This document shows, in pieces, positions 22,280 through 35,155 of a stretch of DNA of 64,000 nt (its first letter is position 1; each line of letters begins with the position of its first letter). Under the pieces are notes generated by a model, which saw nothing but the letters and a program-made list of their open reading frames with translations, was not told the origin of the DNA and searched no databases. Where the stretch lies: the NCBI GenBank assembly GCA_028023455.1, contig JAQFVV010000012.1, positions 6,172,499 to 6,236,498 of the forward strand, written 5' to 3'. The position numbers and the translations under genes were made by a program. This stretch comes from Epiperipatus broadwayi. Its lineage: Eukaryota > Onychophora > Udeonychophora > Euonychophora > Peripatidae.

Positions 22280-25200
22280 CTGCTTTTTAATGATTATACA
22301 TACATATATACATATATAAACTAACAAACCCGTGTGTATTTAAAGCTATGAAAGATAAAAAGCAAAATACTTGCTAAGTAAGCAAAAAAGATTCAACTAT
22401 GTCAGAAATTTGTAAATAGACAGTTATAGCATAGTTAACATGCTGAGGTAAACTGAGAATTTCTAATTCTTATTTATAATCTAAAAATAAAAAAGGTGAG
22501 TGGCAATCTATATTTTAAAATAGATACTACAACTTTTTAGTAGTTCATCAAAATATCATATCTCAAAAATAATTGGAGACATCAAATAGCAGTAAAATTT
22601 AAAAAGAGTGAGTTCCATTGCAGGCTTAAAAAAACCCAGGATGTTTTCAATTATCAGAAAATGACTTTAATTATCTATACATTGAATTAATGATAATTTT
22701 ATTGCAATATTTATGATTAATGGATTATTTTATAGAAACGTTTTGTTCTTAGGGGGGAGGGGTAAGAATAATCATAACCATTTATGTGTGGCTGCTAATG
22801 ATAATATATAAATAATGCAATAAATTAAAACTAGAGCTAATATTATAAATGTACTATGCCAATGATAAATATACAATTAAATATTGTGTTATAATTAGCT
22901 TAAGACCACCATTAATATCCACAATAGCAATTTGATTCTTGTATACACTACTGTAGAAGGAAATAAGTTTCATTTTATTAAATATATTGTAATTGACATT
23001 ACACATGCGATTACATGCATAAAATAATATTTAATAATGTTACTTTGCAGGTGCCGATTTAGTTTGCACTCAAGGCCATTTTGATATCTAAAGACAATCC
23101 AAAACCACCGCTGACACATCCACCTGATAAATGACATAAATATTGAATAAAAGTACTTTAAATTCATATTTTAAAAATTATAAGCTAGTAAAATAATATG
23201 CTTTATTTCATATGGGCATATAGTATAATCTTTTAGTACTTGGAAATTATAAGCTTGGTTTGGTCAGACTTTTACATCTTTTGAATGATTCTTTGGATTG
23301 GCCAAATCATCCTTCCCCCTCCTCCGCAAATTCCGGGCTTTGCGCCAACATATTTCAAATATTTTATGAAGGTAAATTGATTATTTATAGAAAATTTCAA
23401 CCCTTTTATGCACAGTCTTTTACAAATTAATGTTGAAAAAAGATCATAAATTTCTAAAAATGACACAAAAGGCATCATCAGTATTACAATATATTTATAA
23501 CGTCTTTAATTAATTAATTAGATATATTAAAAAGAAAAGTTCCCTAGAGAAAAAATGTGAAGATATCTTTTACATTTATCTACATATACATTTGTAATTA
23601 ATATTAGACAGTTGGAATGGATTCCACCAACCATTATATGGCAGATAATAACTAAAATTAACAATATACAAATGTACACAAGAACAAAAAGTAAGATATT
23701 TTTAGTGTGGTTTCCATTCTCAATTTTACCATCTAAGTAAAAATAGCTAGATAACCATTTACGAATCAATACTGAATGGTTAAATGAGTTAGCTATGGAT
23801 TTTTCTACTTGAATCCTGGCTTGGATTCGAAATTTTTTTTATAGGTTTGATAGGTAAATTCATGAGGTTTATTACCTGCATATAATATTTTTTTTAAAAA
23901 ATAAAGAAAAAATATACTAATATATTTAAAAGCAAAACCATCATCAAGCTATCGACCAAAAACCAAGATCTACTAAATCGCTTTCTAAGCATGTTTGCGA
24001 TAACTCTTATCTTTTATTTTAGCACATTTGCTTTCTACAGTTTTTTTTCCTGCAAGATTGCGCATTTTATTTAAAATAGTGCTGATAATTAGGTCGATCT
24101 TTGGGTTTTTCACATTTGAAAGACAAAAAATACTTAAGAAATATATATATAACTAAATACAGATAAAAATGTTTTGACAGGTTATATAATGTCATCTGTT
24201 TTTGTTTTTTTTCTTTAAAAAAATCTGTTTTATAAATAAATATTGAAAATGTCAAATAATATAAAAATGTGAATTTTATTTTTTTTTGTTGTTTTTTTTC
24301 TTTTTTTCTATATGTGTGATGCATTTGGGAAATTTTTTACAAGTGACTTCTTTAAAACAATTAAGTAAAAGAAAATTAGTTTTTTTTTCTTTAAAGTCTC
24401 AAATGAGTTACTTTAGAGAGTTATGAATGAGTTCAATAAAAACAGATCAATAGATTATGACCAGAGGCAATTCTATTCCATGATTTGTATGTTAAAATTA
24501 AATAAAGCTAATAATAAAAAAAAGAATAGGAATGACTATATATATATTCTTGAAAATAGGACCCACTTATTAGACAGTAGAATGCCATGACCAATGTACA
24601 TACATATATTGTATGTATGTATATATATATGCATGATAATTCTCTGAAGCATATTGAGGAAATGGATGCTAAAAACTAAGTGGCAATAAATTTGATCATT
24701 ATTGGTGATGTTTATCATTGTCATCTCAATCTATTCTAATATTTCTTATGAAGGCAATAATAGAATGGTTGAGTCAAGTGAAAGTTCCTGAAAAAATATA
24801 TATATTGTAACCCCCCACTGCCCATAACACTCTTAGTTTAACTGTATTAACATGAGAACAGAGCATACAATAAAGTATGAATAAAATAGAATAAACATGA
24901 ATATAATAACAGAGCAGGCTGGCTATGATGAGCATGAGTATGAGCATGTGAGTAGAGAATGAATAGAAGAGGTTACAGTACTAAAGGCATTTACCCTAAA
25001 TCTCTTACATTCTAACATTACATAAAGCACTTGGATTAGGCTAACTTTCAATACATGAAATTTAATAATATTAAGACGTGTTTAACTTGCAATAATGTGA
25101 GATGATTAATAATCAGAAAGATATCTGTCTAGGAAATGGTCATGAAATTAGCAGAATAAAAGGAATGACATGAATAAAGATGTAGAAAGTTAAAAAGGGT

Positions 25201-27780
25201 AATGAAAAGCAAATAATGATTAACTAATGTAAATGAATAATGAATAGACCTAAGAATGAGAAAAAGAGAAAGGGAATGTGTTAAGGTAATGAATAGTTGA
25301 TTTTGCAATAAAATAGAAATCAATGAAGAATGAATAAATTATGATGGTGTAATAAAATGAGATGATGATGGAACTAAAAGAAAATAATGTTATGGATGAA
25401 TTATTACAACAATGTTGGTGATGGTAAATGAGATCCTGAAATACTAATCTGATGCTATTAAAACAAAAATGAGGTTCTAGTTTAAATAATCAAAGAAAAA
25501 GGTTTAAATCTTTGGGATTTTAATTAATCAATAAGAATAAAAATAATGGGCTAAGGTAATGTATACCAAATGACTTAAGAAATAAGTCTGACAAGCAAAA
25601 TCAAAGTTTAAAATTATTAATAATTTCTCAGGATTCATATGATTTTAGAATTTAACAATTTCATAGTGTATATCTGGATCAACAAGAGGTATTTTATGGC
25701 TATCCAAATACAGAAAATTAAGGTAAATTATATTACAAAAGGGAATTAGTAAATGATATCTAACTCCTTTCATTAATAACAACAAAGACAAACTCTAAAC
25801 TTTATAATAACTCAACAAATCCATGATAATAATGTAAACATAGCAATCATGTTAACTATTAAACAATCTTAAAATATTTTGATCACAATTACAACAATAA
25901 TAATAGAACAATAATAACGTCATCTAAGAATAACTTAAATTTGACCTCTTTGATCAGTATGACTAAGCTCAGTGAATGATTGTATCTTACAATTTATTGA
26001 GATATTATTCTTTAAGATCATATATTTTGTTTTTAAGATATCATTTTAAAATAGCATCTCTGCATAATATCAATAATATTTTAATCAGTCAATAGAATTT
26101 TTTTTATATGATCTAAATATAAGTGTTTCATAAAATTTAGTAATGATATGCTGAACATATAATAAAATTTATAATATTGAGTGATGACAGTGTCAATAAT
26201 AATAATATGGATAATGTTTTACAATAAGGTTACTGACAACAAACTCAATTTCAAAACAAATTTTATTTACAATTAATATTTACACACTCATAAAAAAATC
26301 CTTTGTCAAATGACTAATACTAACAAAATAATATCTCCTTACAACAAAAATTAAAATTATAATACATCATTACATTTTACAGTATTATAATTATTTATAC
26401 TTATTCTTTTAATTTATATCTTTTTGGCTTATTACAAATTTGTTGAATTTTGTTTACCACATATAGGTTTATTAAATTTGTATATCAAAATTAAATGTAT
26501 AAGTATAGTAATCACAAGGATACTATTTAACAAATGGCAGGCTGAAACTACTTAATACTAGGCACTTTTAAGATGATGAATATTCCTTAAGACATTGATA
26601 ATTATGTTTATTACCTGACATTAAGAAGATTATGTAACTTCCCAATTCTATTTATCCAAGATGTTGGACTGGTAATGTATTCAAATCCCCTCCCCCCAAA
26701 TCAGTATTACTGTAAATCTACCTTTATTCTATTATAAAAATTTTCTATAACATGATTGAAAATTTTAGTTTATTAATATTTAATCAAGAGTAGCAAACAA
26801 TAAATATGGTATGTCTATTTGATATCACTTTGAGCTGATAATAAACTGGTACAATAATATAGTATTATAAATTAAAACTTGACAAAGATATTACTATTTG
26901 GTATGACCATTTGCCTAATGCTAACATGGTTCACAGATATAATTCCTACCTTCTCAAATATGATTTTATTGTCACTAAATATTAAACCATCAAGAATTAA
27001 TGGGGTGAAATTTAATGCTATATGCAATATATCTCAAAGTATAATAGTGGTGAGCCAAGGCAGATAAGTAAGTAAGTAATCTAGGTGCCATTATTTGGAA
27101 CAGCTATAGGGATATGAGGAGGAAAGAGTGGTTAATCCTTTATTTAAGAAAATACATAAAATTCTTTGTAACAGTATTGGCCTTAATTAGCTCAAAAGTC
27201 CATAGGCATTTATGTAATCCACCCATGATAATGGTTTCACACATTCAAGGAGGGTAAAAAAAGAAGCACATCTCATGTGAGACGACACTGATATAAAAGC
27301 AAATAAAAGAATAATAAGCATCACATCAGGATTATCAAATCTCACAAATAAACAATGTCTACATCATAAGTGTGAACACCAAACAAACAGAATATAATCA
27401 TCAATTAATATATGGAAATTAAAATAGCAATTATTGACTCGAAAGCAATTCCTAATGGGTAATAACTATCAGTAGTAACTAGTCACTTAATACAATACAT
27501 AATAAAATATTAAATATGCCTAGATTCAATCAAAATTGAATTTTATCTTCCATGCTCTTTTGATAATGACAGCTTTACTAATCAAACAACAACCAAAAAA
27601 ATGACATAATAAAGTTTAAAATTATATCTTAAATGATTTTATCTTCCTTGTGACCACTTTTTAATATAAATATATCCTTAAATATAACTGTTACTTCAGA
27701 TCTCTTTTATTTTATGAAAAGTCGATTGCTGGACACCTATGAATATTAAATACACATAAGATTATAATAAAATACACAAT
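22280..27780. other. long AT-rich region without a supported gene
   Basis: No gene is recognised. Points seen: a G-run GGGGGGAGGGG near 22,751; a CpG-containing patch at 23,300-23,350; a possible tRNA-like SINE relic at 23,773-23,845; TA/TG microsatellite near 24,598-24,630; a purine-rich stretch with many GAATGA words at 24,880-25,400; poly-C near 26,688. Short frames (23,272-23,478, 23,527-23,769, 24,067-24,324 and others) lack domains, splice context and coding composition. Confidence 0.55.
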
Positions 27781-27799
27781 AAATTCACAAAAAAAAAAT

Positions 27800-28135
27800 C
27801 TAGTCAGATGTCACATGACCTAATTTAATAAGCTTATATTACAAATTTTATACATACAGCTTGCAAATAAGCTCTTAACAAGCTTTGCAGAATATATTTA
27901 ATATATTTAAGTTAGATAGCTGGATTGGAAAACATATGGATGTCTGAAAATTTCAGATTTTCTACTTAATAGTTATACATTAGATAAAGTGGTAGGCCTA
28001 TCCTAGTATTTTTAATCAAATGCTTAAATATCCTAGCACCTCACTGAGGACGCCAGTAACAGAAACCAGTCTGGGTTGAGGATATTCTGCAAAGCTTGTT
28101 AAGAGCTCATTTGCGAGCTCTATATATAACAATAA
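27800..28135 (+). mobile_element. hammerhead-bearing retrozyme-like element
   Basis: It starts with an E-box block (GTCACATGACC) and contains GTTAGATAGCTGGATTGGAA, shared with 57,148-57,170. It ends with hammerhead E and a 3' flank, GCAAAGCTTGTTAAGAGCTC. That flank is the reverse complement of 'GAGCTCTTAACAAGCTTTGC'-like sequence at about 27,869-27,890, so the RNA could fold back on itself around the body. A second ribozyme copy about 370 nt upstream is not recognisable. Confidence 0.55.
28026..28088 (+). ncRNA. hammerhead ribozyme motif E
   Basis: CTCA precedes CTGAGGA (position 7 is free, so this fits CUGANGA). Then come a weak stem II, GAAAC-CA-GTC and TGGG, with cleavage predicted after 28,071. 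The outer stem I helix is AATATCCT pairing with AGGATATT, eight perfect pairs. At 16 kb the outer helix is ATCCAA/TTGGAT, so pairing is kept while sequence differs. Stem II is poorly paired, so activity is uncertain. Confidence 0.6.
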
Positions 28136-28592
28136 ATTCAATATATATATTATTACATGAGATTTCTTGTTATTTCTTCTAAGAATAAAGGAAAACTTGT
28201 ATGTCAAAATGTAAACTGCAGAATTATTTTGATGGTCTTGTAATGTTCTTTGCTTTTTAATAATATCCTAATTCCTTTGCATTTCTCACTGCATTATTCC
28301 TCCATAAATATTATGATTAAACTATTTCTTCTTTCCTGTGAATACACCAATTGAATTATAGAAAGACATCAACTTCCATTTTTAACTTCGAATACATAAT
28401 AAGCATGGAAGATTATCTTCTACAATATCTTCATTGTAAAGTTTATTATTTATTACAAATATTCGTAAATATCCATCTCCAATATTTTATTTGAATCATA
28501 ATATTCTGGAGGTTTCAAATAAACATTTATTGATCAACTATTATTAATCATAGAGGAATTACCAAAATCATTAACTAATTACAATTTCTCCC

Positions 28593-28705
28593 GTCTTGCA
28601 TTGGTGGTCGAGAGGTCAGCGCGACTGCCTTGCACTTGCAGGCAGTTGCCCGGGTTGTGGGTTCACATCCCGGCCGGTGCTATGACATTTAAAAAAAAAA
28701 AAAAA
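28593..28705 (+). repeat. young tRNA-derived SINE with perfect target-site duplication
   Basis: GTCTTGCATTGGTGGTCGAG (A-box region), CAGCGCGACTGCC, CCCGGGTTGTGGGTTCACA (B-box region) and CCGGCCGGTGCTATGACATT are followed by poly-A. A perfect 15-bp duplication ATTACAATTTCTCCC flanks it at 28,578-28,592 and 28,706-28,720. Perfect duplications and a long clean A-tail imply recent LINE-mediated insertion. Confidence 0.9.
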
Positions 28706-29099
28706 ATTACAATTTCTCCCTTTTTTTAAAAAAAAAAAAATTTAAAGTGGAAGAAAATGAAGATGAATGTTATAAAAATATTATTGAGTATATAAGTATT
28801 TAATTTTAAGGTAGCTTTCTAATAAATATCCTATTTCACTTTTAAAATTCATAGTATTATTAATATAACGAACTAGCAATTTGGAATTAATATGAACTGA
28901 GATAATATTGGCAGATAATATTATTTTATTTAATAATCATAACAATCCCCCTGCAATTAAGTAAAATCATAGCCTGTTTTTTCTGTAAATTTGCGGTAAT
29001 TTATGACATTTAATATTAAGAATTTCAGTAAATGTATTTCTGAGACTCTAGCGTTAATAGTCAAAATAAGAGTCATAGATCACATGATCTTATTCTCTT

Positions 29100-29270
29100 A
29101 AACTTGTAAGTTATAAACAATGAGGATTGCCAATTCCTCAACAAGCTTTGTGATAAACCATGGTCAGGGGACTGGGGGGGAGGGAGGTCCTGACAGAGAT
29201 ATTTTAAATGCTTTCTCTGGCTAAGCATTTATCACAAAGCTTGAGAAATTGGCAATCCTCACTGTTTCTA
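29100..29270. repeat. foldback element related to the hammerhead family
   Basis: AAACAATGAGGATTGCCAAT at the left pairs with ATTGGCAATCCTCACTGTTT at the right, and CAAGCTTTGTGATAAA pairs with TTTATCACAAAGCTTG. Between the arms lie ATAAACCATGGTCAGGGG and a GGGGGGG run. ATAAACCATGGTC looks like a decayed GAAAC...GTC hammerhead 3' half. The centre is shared with 5,900-6,000. Confidence 0.65.
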
Positions 29271-29599
29271 GCGTTAATAGTTTATTCATTCATAATTAAT
29301 GAAACTTAAACTGGTATGAGTTGTTATTATTACTAATTTTAAACATAATAAAATAATTTAATTATTCCCTGCTGTATTCTGTAATGTTAAGTAGAAATTA
29401 ATGGCCTATACGTCTAGTTTAAAATAGCATTCCATTTTAATAAAAACATTTTATACCTGTATCAGGAGAATTATTTAGCAATTAAAATCAGATAACTTTT
29501 AATATAGTTTTCTTGCAATGTTCTCCTATTAGGGAAAGTTCCAAAACTACCTTCTATCATAATTTTAAACTCATAATAGCAACATTTGTTACATATTTT

Positions 29600-29750
29600 A
29601 CAGCACCAAACATCACATGATCACCATTTCTTATGCTTGCTCATAACTATTATTTAAACAGGCAAAACTTTCCATACTCTTCATACTCTGGCTTGCACTG
29701 AGTGGCACTACTGTATGGAGAGTTTTGCCTGTTTAAATTACATATTTTAC
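29600..29750. repeat. short inverted copy pair of the hammerhead-family tail
   Basis: CATCACATGATCACC and AGGCAAAACTTTCCATACT on the left, then CACTACTGTATGGAGAGTTTTGCCTGTTTAA on the right (split here: CACTACTGTATGG, AGAGTTTTGCCTG), match the 3.9 kb and 16-17 kb elements. The GGCAAAACT/AGTTTTGCC pair makes a small palindrome. Confidence 0.5.
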
Positions 29751-29821
29751 GGCTGTTATAGATAAAATAATTATAAGGTAATTTACAAAAATTGATGTTT
29801 ACAAATTTCTTAAACTGCTTA

Positions 29822-29944
29822 TATTACATTCAAAGATCAGCCTTTCAAGCTAATTTTGTGTTGCAGAGGGAAGTATTCATTTATTATTTAACACTCAAAA
29901 GATGCATGCACAATTAGCTTGAAAGGCTGATCTTTGAATGTAAT
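29822..29944. repeat. perfect 34-bp-arm hairpin element
   Basis: The arm at 29,822-29,855, starting TATTACATTCAAAGATCAGC, is exactly reverse-complemented at 29,911-29,944. The loop is about 55 nt. Perfect arms in an AT-rich, diverged background suggest either a young MITE or a conserved hairpin RNA. I see no additional copies in the window. Confidence 0.7.
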
Positions 29945-31562
29945 ACAATTGTACACATAGCATCATATAAAAATAAATGCTTATTTAAACTGCTTATGGT
30001 TAAACTTAATCTTGATAGTCATTTTCTTGCTTCAGCCTTGGTCTTGTTCATGAACTCCAGTTTTCAAATTATCGTTGGTGGTTATAATGTGTCCTTTTGT
30101 GGATGAGGGGTACTTTAAAATTTCCTCCATGCTTTATTAATTAACAACAATAAATAATTTATGCATTTCACTATAGAAAATAATAATTTTTAAATAATTT
30201 ATATTCTTTAAATAATAGATAAGTTTCTTTGACAGTCGGAAATGATCTCCATATTCATTTAAAAATAATCCCCCCCTTCAAGTTTTGACTAGCTAATTTA
30301 TAAACGTCTTAGCCAAGCGGTAGATAGTAAATCAATAAGTCAATCAGATTCTTTGTGGTCAGTAGAGATATTTGCCTAAAATTAGCAAATCTCTACTTTT
30401 TAACCTTGATTGTAATTAATTGAACTCTTTACTAATATTTTAGAATATGATAAAAAAATATTCAATGATTAATTATATTGTTTAGTGTAAAATAATTATA
30501 ATCTTGTTTGTTTATAAACTATTATTTAACAATAAAAATATTAAAGTTAAGTGTATGATTTTATTTAAAGTAATGTTAGATATTGAAACTAAAGTATCTA
30601 TCAAATCGTGTGTGAGCATGCCCACACACAACCTGGCAGAGAATTGACATATATGTTAAACAGTCTGATTATTTACTATCCTTGAAAGATTTATTTATTA
30701 AGTTTCCTTATTTTCATCCAATAAAATTATTAACCATTAGATCACATTACTGACTGATTCAAACAACGGATTTAAATAATTAAGGTTACATTTGATTAAA
30801 ATTTAAAATTTTAGTTCAAGGATTGATAAAATATAACTTGATAAACTTCATGCCCAACCATAAGGTTACAACATATTATTATAAATACTTGAAATAATCA
30901 AATTTCAATATTAAAATTTGTTCACAATGTTGCATTCTATATATAAAATTAAAAGTAATCAATTTAAAACAAATTAAAACAGACAATTCACTATAAATAA
31001 ACAAATTATTTACTTACATTAACCCAGCTTTCATTTCTTAATGGAACCTTTTCAAGATGTTTCTTTTTACACATTTACATGTGATGTGATGCACTATGGC
31101 TTTGCTTTTATTGAAGTCAAGAATCTCTCAGACACTATGCCTAGAGAACCCTGTTAGCTACCTTATCTTCCCTTTCCATTCTCCACCCTAGGTTTTTCCC
31201 ATACTCTTCTCTATCCTGCTCCATCCCATTTCTGAAACATCATCTTTGTCCACTCTATGTTCTTTATATATAAATCTATCTCTTTCCCAACTCAGCAGAA
31301 AAACCAAAAATCCACTTTCTGTATAATCACTTTGTTTATATTTATTCTCCCACAACTTTATTATTTGTATCCTTTCTGCTTGTAAGCATTTACATTCAAT
31401 TGGCAGATGCCTAATATTTTCCATACCTTCTTTATATAACATGCAGACTAAATCAGCCACATTTCTCCATTTGTGTATTTATTCCCTTGTTGCTAATGAT
31501 CCTGATCAAGCCTTAAACTACATATATTAACTCACAGCTAATGTTCTCTTTATTTCTATATA

Positions 31563-32522
31563 CACCTGGGTCTCGTTTTATGCGGTAGATAGGTTCCACA
31601 GAAAACCTGCATTAAAAAAAATCACACAAAAATAGACTTAATTTACCTTGAACAATGGGGGATAGGTGCTGTAATTTTCACAATTCACATAAAAGCAAAG
31701 CAACAAAGAAAAATTACTTTAAAATTCGCATTAAAAAAATAAGCAAATAAAGTATGACTAATAAAACTTTCAAATATTTGAAAAATATTAATACAAGACA
31801 AACTTTTTTTACTTTTTTTATTACTACAGTATTTAATTTTACATTTTTCATACATATTTTAATCATTACCACTAGCATTCATTTGCAAACGGGTAAGAAA
31901 TCAGATTTGATGTGATGTATTGTGGCTTCTCCTTAAACGAAGTCAAGAATTGCTCAGCAATTATGCACAGAGAAACCTGTTAAGTCACTTTATTTTTATT
32001 CATGATGTGATGTACAACTAGCACCATTTTCAGTCTTGTGCTGTGTTAATGGTTTTCTGTTTCTATATTTAAAAAATGAGATCGTAATCAAAACATTATC
32101 ATTAGAAAGATTATTTTCAGTTTATAAAATCTTGGCTTTTTATTTTAAAAATCTAAAAGATTATTTATTTCTGTCATATATAACTTAATACATTTTAAAA
32201 GTTTAAAATTTTTGAATATTTAATGTGATATTTTTATATGTAAGTATAAATCTATTATCATTATTTACTTATTAGTATAAATAGGTTATTTACATAGAAG
32301 CTACGTTCTAAATACAGCTTCAGGCCATATTCACGTTAGCTGCTAATATAACATTATAATTTTGAAAAAAAAAAAGTATTTCAAGTCAAAATAAGTTATT
32401 AATAATTTAAATTTCTTGATATCTAATAAATATAGTGAAATATGAAAGATATTAAGAAGAAATATGAATCGCATAACTTCAAAATCGCATTAAAATAATC
32501 TGCATAGAACGAGACCCAAGTA
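31563..32522. mobile_element. 960-bp terminal-inverted-repeat (Tc1/mariner-type) element
   Basis: The left end CACCTGGGTCTCGTTTTATG and the right end (reverse complement) TACTTGGGTCTCGTTCTATG form matching terminal inverted repeats. TA is present on both outer sides, as for Tc1/mariner/pogo insertions. No transposase frame is seen, so it is non-autonomous. Its interior holds a short LINE 3' tail (31,908-31,995). Confidence 0.75.
31908..31995 (-). repeat. LINE 3' tail inside the inverted-repeat transposon
   Basis: On the minus strand it reads AACAGGTTTCTCTGTGCATA, then TTCTTGACTTCGTTTAAGGA and GAAGCCACAATACATCACATC, matching the LINE 3' end at 38,195-38,275 and 63,290-63,385. It is a severely 5'-truncated copy bounded by GATGTGATG words. 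Confidence 0.7.
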
Positions 32523-35155
32523 TATATTTAAGCTCTCATGTACTCTCCATATTAGTTCTCCATCTTTCCAATTCTCTATTTTTTTATTAATGCATCTATT
32601 CCTTTATCCCATTATTTGCCACTATAATACTCGACAATCTTCCTAACACAATCACCCCACCTTTTGTACAAGTATATTGACAAATCTTCTACATACCATA
32701 CTACCTTTCATGCCCATCTTTTTGTCTGTCCTTTACTCATAACATAATAAAATAGTATTTTGACTATTCTCATAATATCCATAAATTGTAATCTACTGAA
32801 TGTTTTCATTTTGCTTTTTGCATCTCTCATATAAAAACTTGGCCATCCCATTTCTTCTTGAATTGCCTTCTTTGCCATCCATACATCTGTATTTAATGCA
32901 TGTTTTCCTACTTCTCTTTGTATATTTTTTCTAAGTAATCTAACACTTCTTTACTAATATATAACATATCATTATCATAAGTTAACCCTGCTACTGCCAC
33001 TACCTTCCATACAATTTTTGCTACATCATATTTATTATATAAAAACACTGTTCATTCATTTATCAGTCTCTTTCTTTTTTTTGCTTAATTTATCAATTTT
33101 TTCTCCCATTCATGCAAGTAATTTTTCTCTGATTACTTAAGATGATTCCCAAATAGTGTCTATTCACCACATTTAACTTTATATCCCTCAATAAAAATTC
33201 TTTCTCTTCTCTTTCCTCAGCATTACCCTAACACACATCTTCAGCATAACTTCCACATCTTCCCTATTTTCTATTCACAAAAAAATATTGGCAAATAAAA
33301 GACATGATAATGTATACACTCCTTTGCCATTTATTAATAGTATCTCTACCCCTCTTGCTAGTCTTTTTATTGTTTTCTCCATTCCTCTCAAATAAAACAA
33401 AATCAAAATAGGTGACATGGGACAGCCTTATTTTTAGTCTCATCCCATTTTTAACTCTAATTGATTCTATGTTTCCTAATTGATTATGTATAGTAATTAT
33501 TTTCATACAATCTCTTAATAAAATCCACTAAAGCTCCATTCAGTTCCAAATTTACTAAAGTTACCTATAATCTATTTCTATTTACTCTATTGTATGCCTT
33601 CTTTATATCTATAAAGACCATATATAACTGTCTACCTGTATTCATACTCATATCTATAAATTGTATGACTACAAATAAACTATCCTATATTCCTATCCAT
33701 TCTAAAACCTTCCTGTTTTCTCCTACTATATTATTTTATTCCATCTATTTTGTTAGCCTTCCAGCCATTGTATATGCAAAAACATATTATAACTGACATA
33801 ACTGCTATCAGTCTACAATTGTTTATCTTTCTATCATCCTTACATGTTCCTTAAAATAATTGCCTTATTCTTGTATTATTTCAGCTATCTGAAAATTCTG
33901 ACTTCTGTGCCATCTTATTAAACATGATAATAAATTTAATTTTGCCCTATTTCAAAAATTCATCACCATCTCTGTTGTCCATCCATCTAAACTTTTTGCC
34001 TTTCCATTTTTCAACTTCTTTCCTGCCTCATTCAATTTTGTAAAACTAATATTTCCATTAGTATGTGCTTTTATGTTTGTTATTACTCTGGGCTTCACAT
34101 ATAACATCTTTTCTCTATCCATTACATATTATATAGGATTGGCTCTAATTCTTCTTTAGAGCAACCCTTTTTTTTCTTATTATTTAATAATATTATTTTT
34201 CTCTCCCCTATATTTTTTTAAAGATATTTCCAAAAAATTTACTTCCATCTCTTCCACTTTTATTGATATCCTCCAATAATTTACTATTTACTTTCATTCT
34301 CTTTCTATAATTATTTATTTTAGCAAACTTTTTTTTAAAAAAAGATAGTTTTCCCATTTAATATTAACATCTTTTTTAGTTTCTTTGTTCTCTGCACGTT
34401 TTTTCCCCTTTCTTTTACACTTTTATAACCAATTTTCATTTTTCTTCTTCTGAATATTCTCACCTAAAACCCCATTTGGCATTTTGTCTATTTCACCACA
34501 CCAATCCATATATTCATTCCCAACAAACTCTTCCATGATTTCTTCTACTTTTAGTTTATATTTTACTAATTTATTCTTATTATTTATTCTCCAGCCACAG
34601 TTTTCACTATTATTTCTACTTTTATTACTATTTTCCATCACATTACTATTCATTTCTATTATAAAGAAATTACGATCACTGTTATGTACACTCTCTCCAT
34701 TATGAAACACTAATTTTTTGTACTTTATTCATTTCCTCCCTCTCTGCTAATACATAATCTATTGTGTGAAATATATTATTTCTAAACCATGTGTATTGTC
34801 CCTTATAAATATTTCATAAATTTCCAATGCTCAAATTCACTCTCTGACAATTTTTTTTTAAAGCTGTCCATTCTTGTTATCCATGTCATCAATTTCTTCA
34901 ATATGCCCATTCATATCTCCTATAACCATTATTTTCTTTCTCCTTTCTTTGAAACTCTATATATCCTTAACTAAGCATTCATATATGCTACTGTTCCATT
35001 CCATTATAGTTTGACTATCTCCAATGGCCACATACACTATAGTCTCCATCTATTTTTGACTTCCTAACCTTATCTCAAATCACGAATGTTCTTGACACTT
35101 TACAATATTTAAATATTGATCTAACTCCTATACCACCACCTCACATGATCAATTA

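Larger units (their letters stand above)
31090..35110 (-). pseudogene. LINE with AP-endonuclease and reverse transcriptase, degraded
   Basis: On the minus strand, in order: an endonuclease-domain remnant near 34,900 (MNGHIEEIDDMDNKNGQL, the GDxNGH motif family), continuing through 34,423-34,710; an RT remnant near 33,600 (FIDIKKAYNRVNRNRL, the DxKKAFD motif); a GCPMSPILF-like block with LFANI replacing the YADD box near 33,300-33,400; and a C-terminal C-x2-C/H cluster at 31,188-31,460 (LVCMLYKEGMENIRHLPIEC). Stops and frameshifts are frequent. The 3' end has a (CATCA)n-type tail near 31,090. The inverted-repeat transposon at 31,563-32,522 interrupts it. I do not assign a clade. Confidence 0.75.

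Noticed and set aside
29100-29270. Active hammerhead ribozyme
   Set aside because: Only the 3' half (ATAAACCATGGTC) resembles the fold; no CUGANGA core is present.
34484-34705. 73-codon plus-strand frame rich in Ser/Leu
   Set aside because: It is the antisense shadow of the LINE endonuclease remnant on the minus strand.
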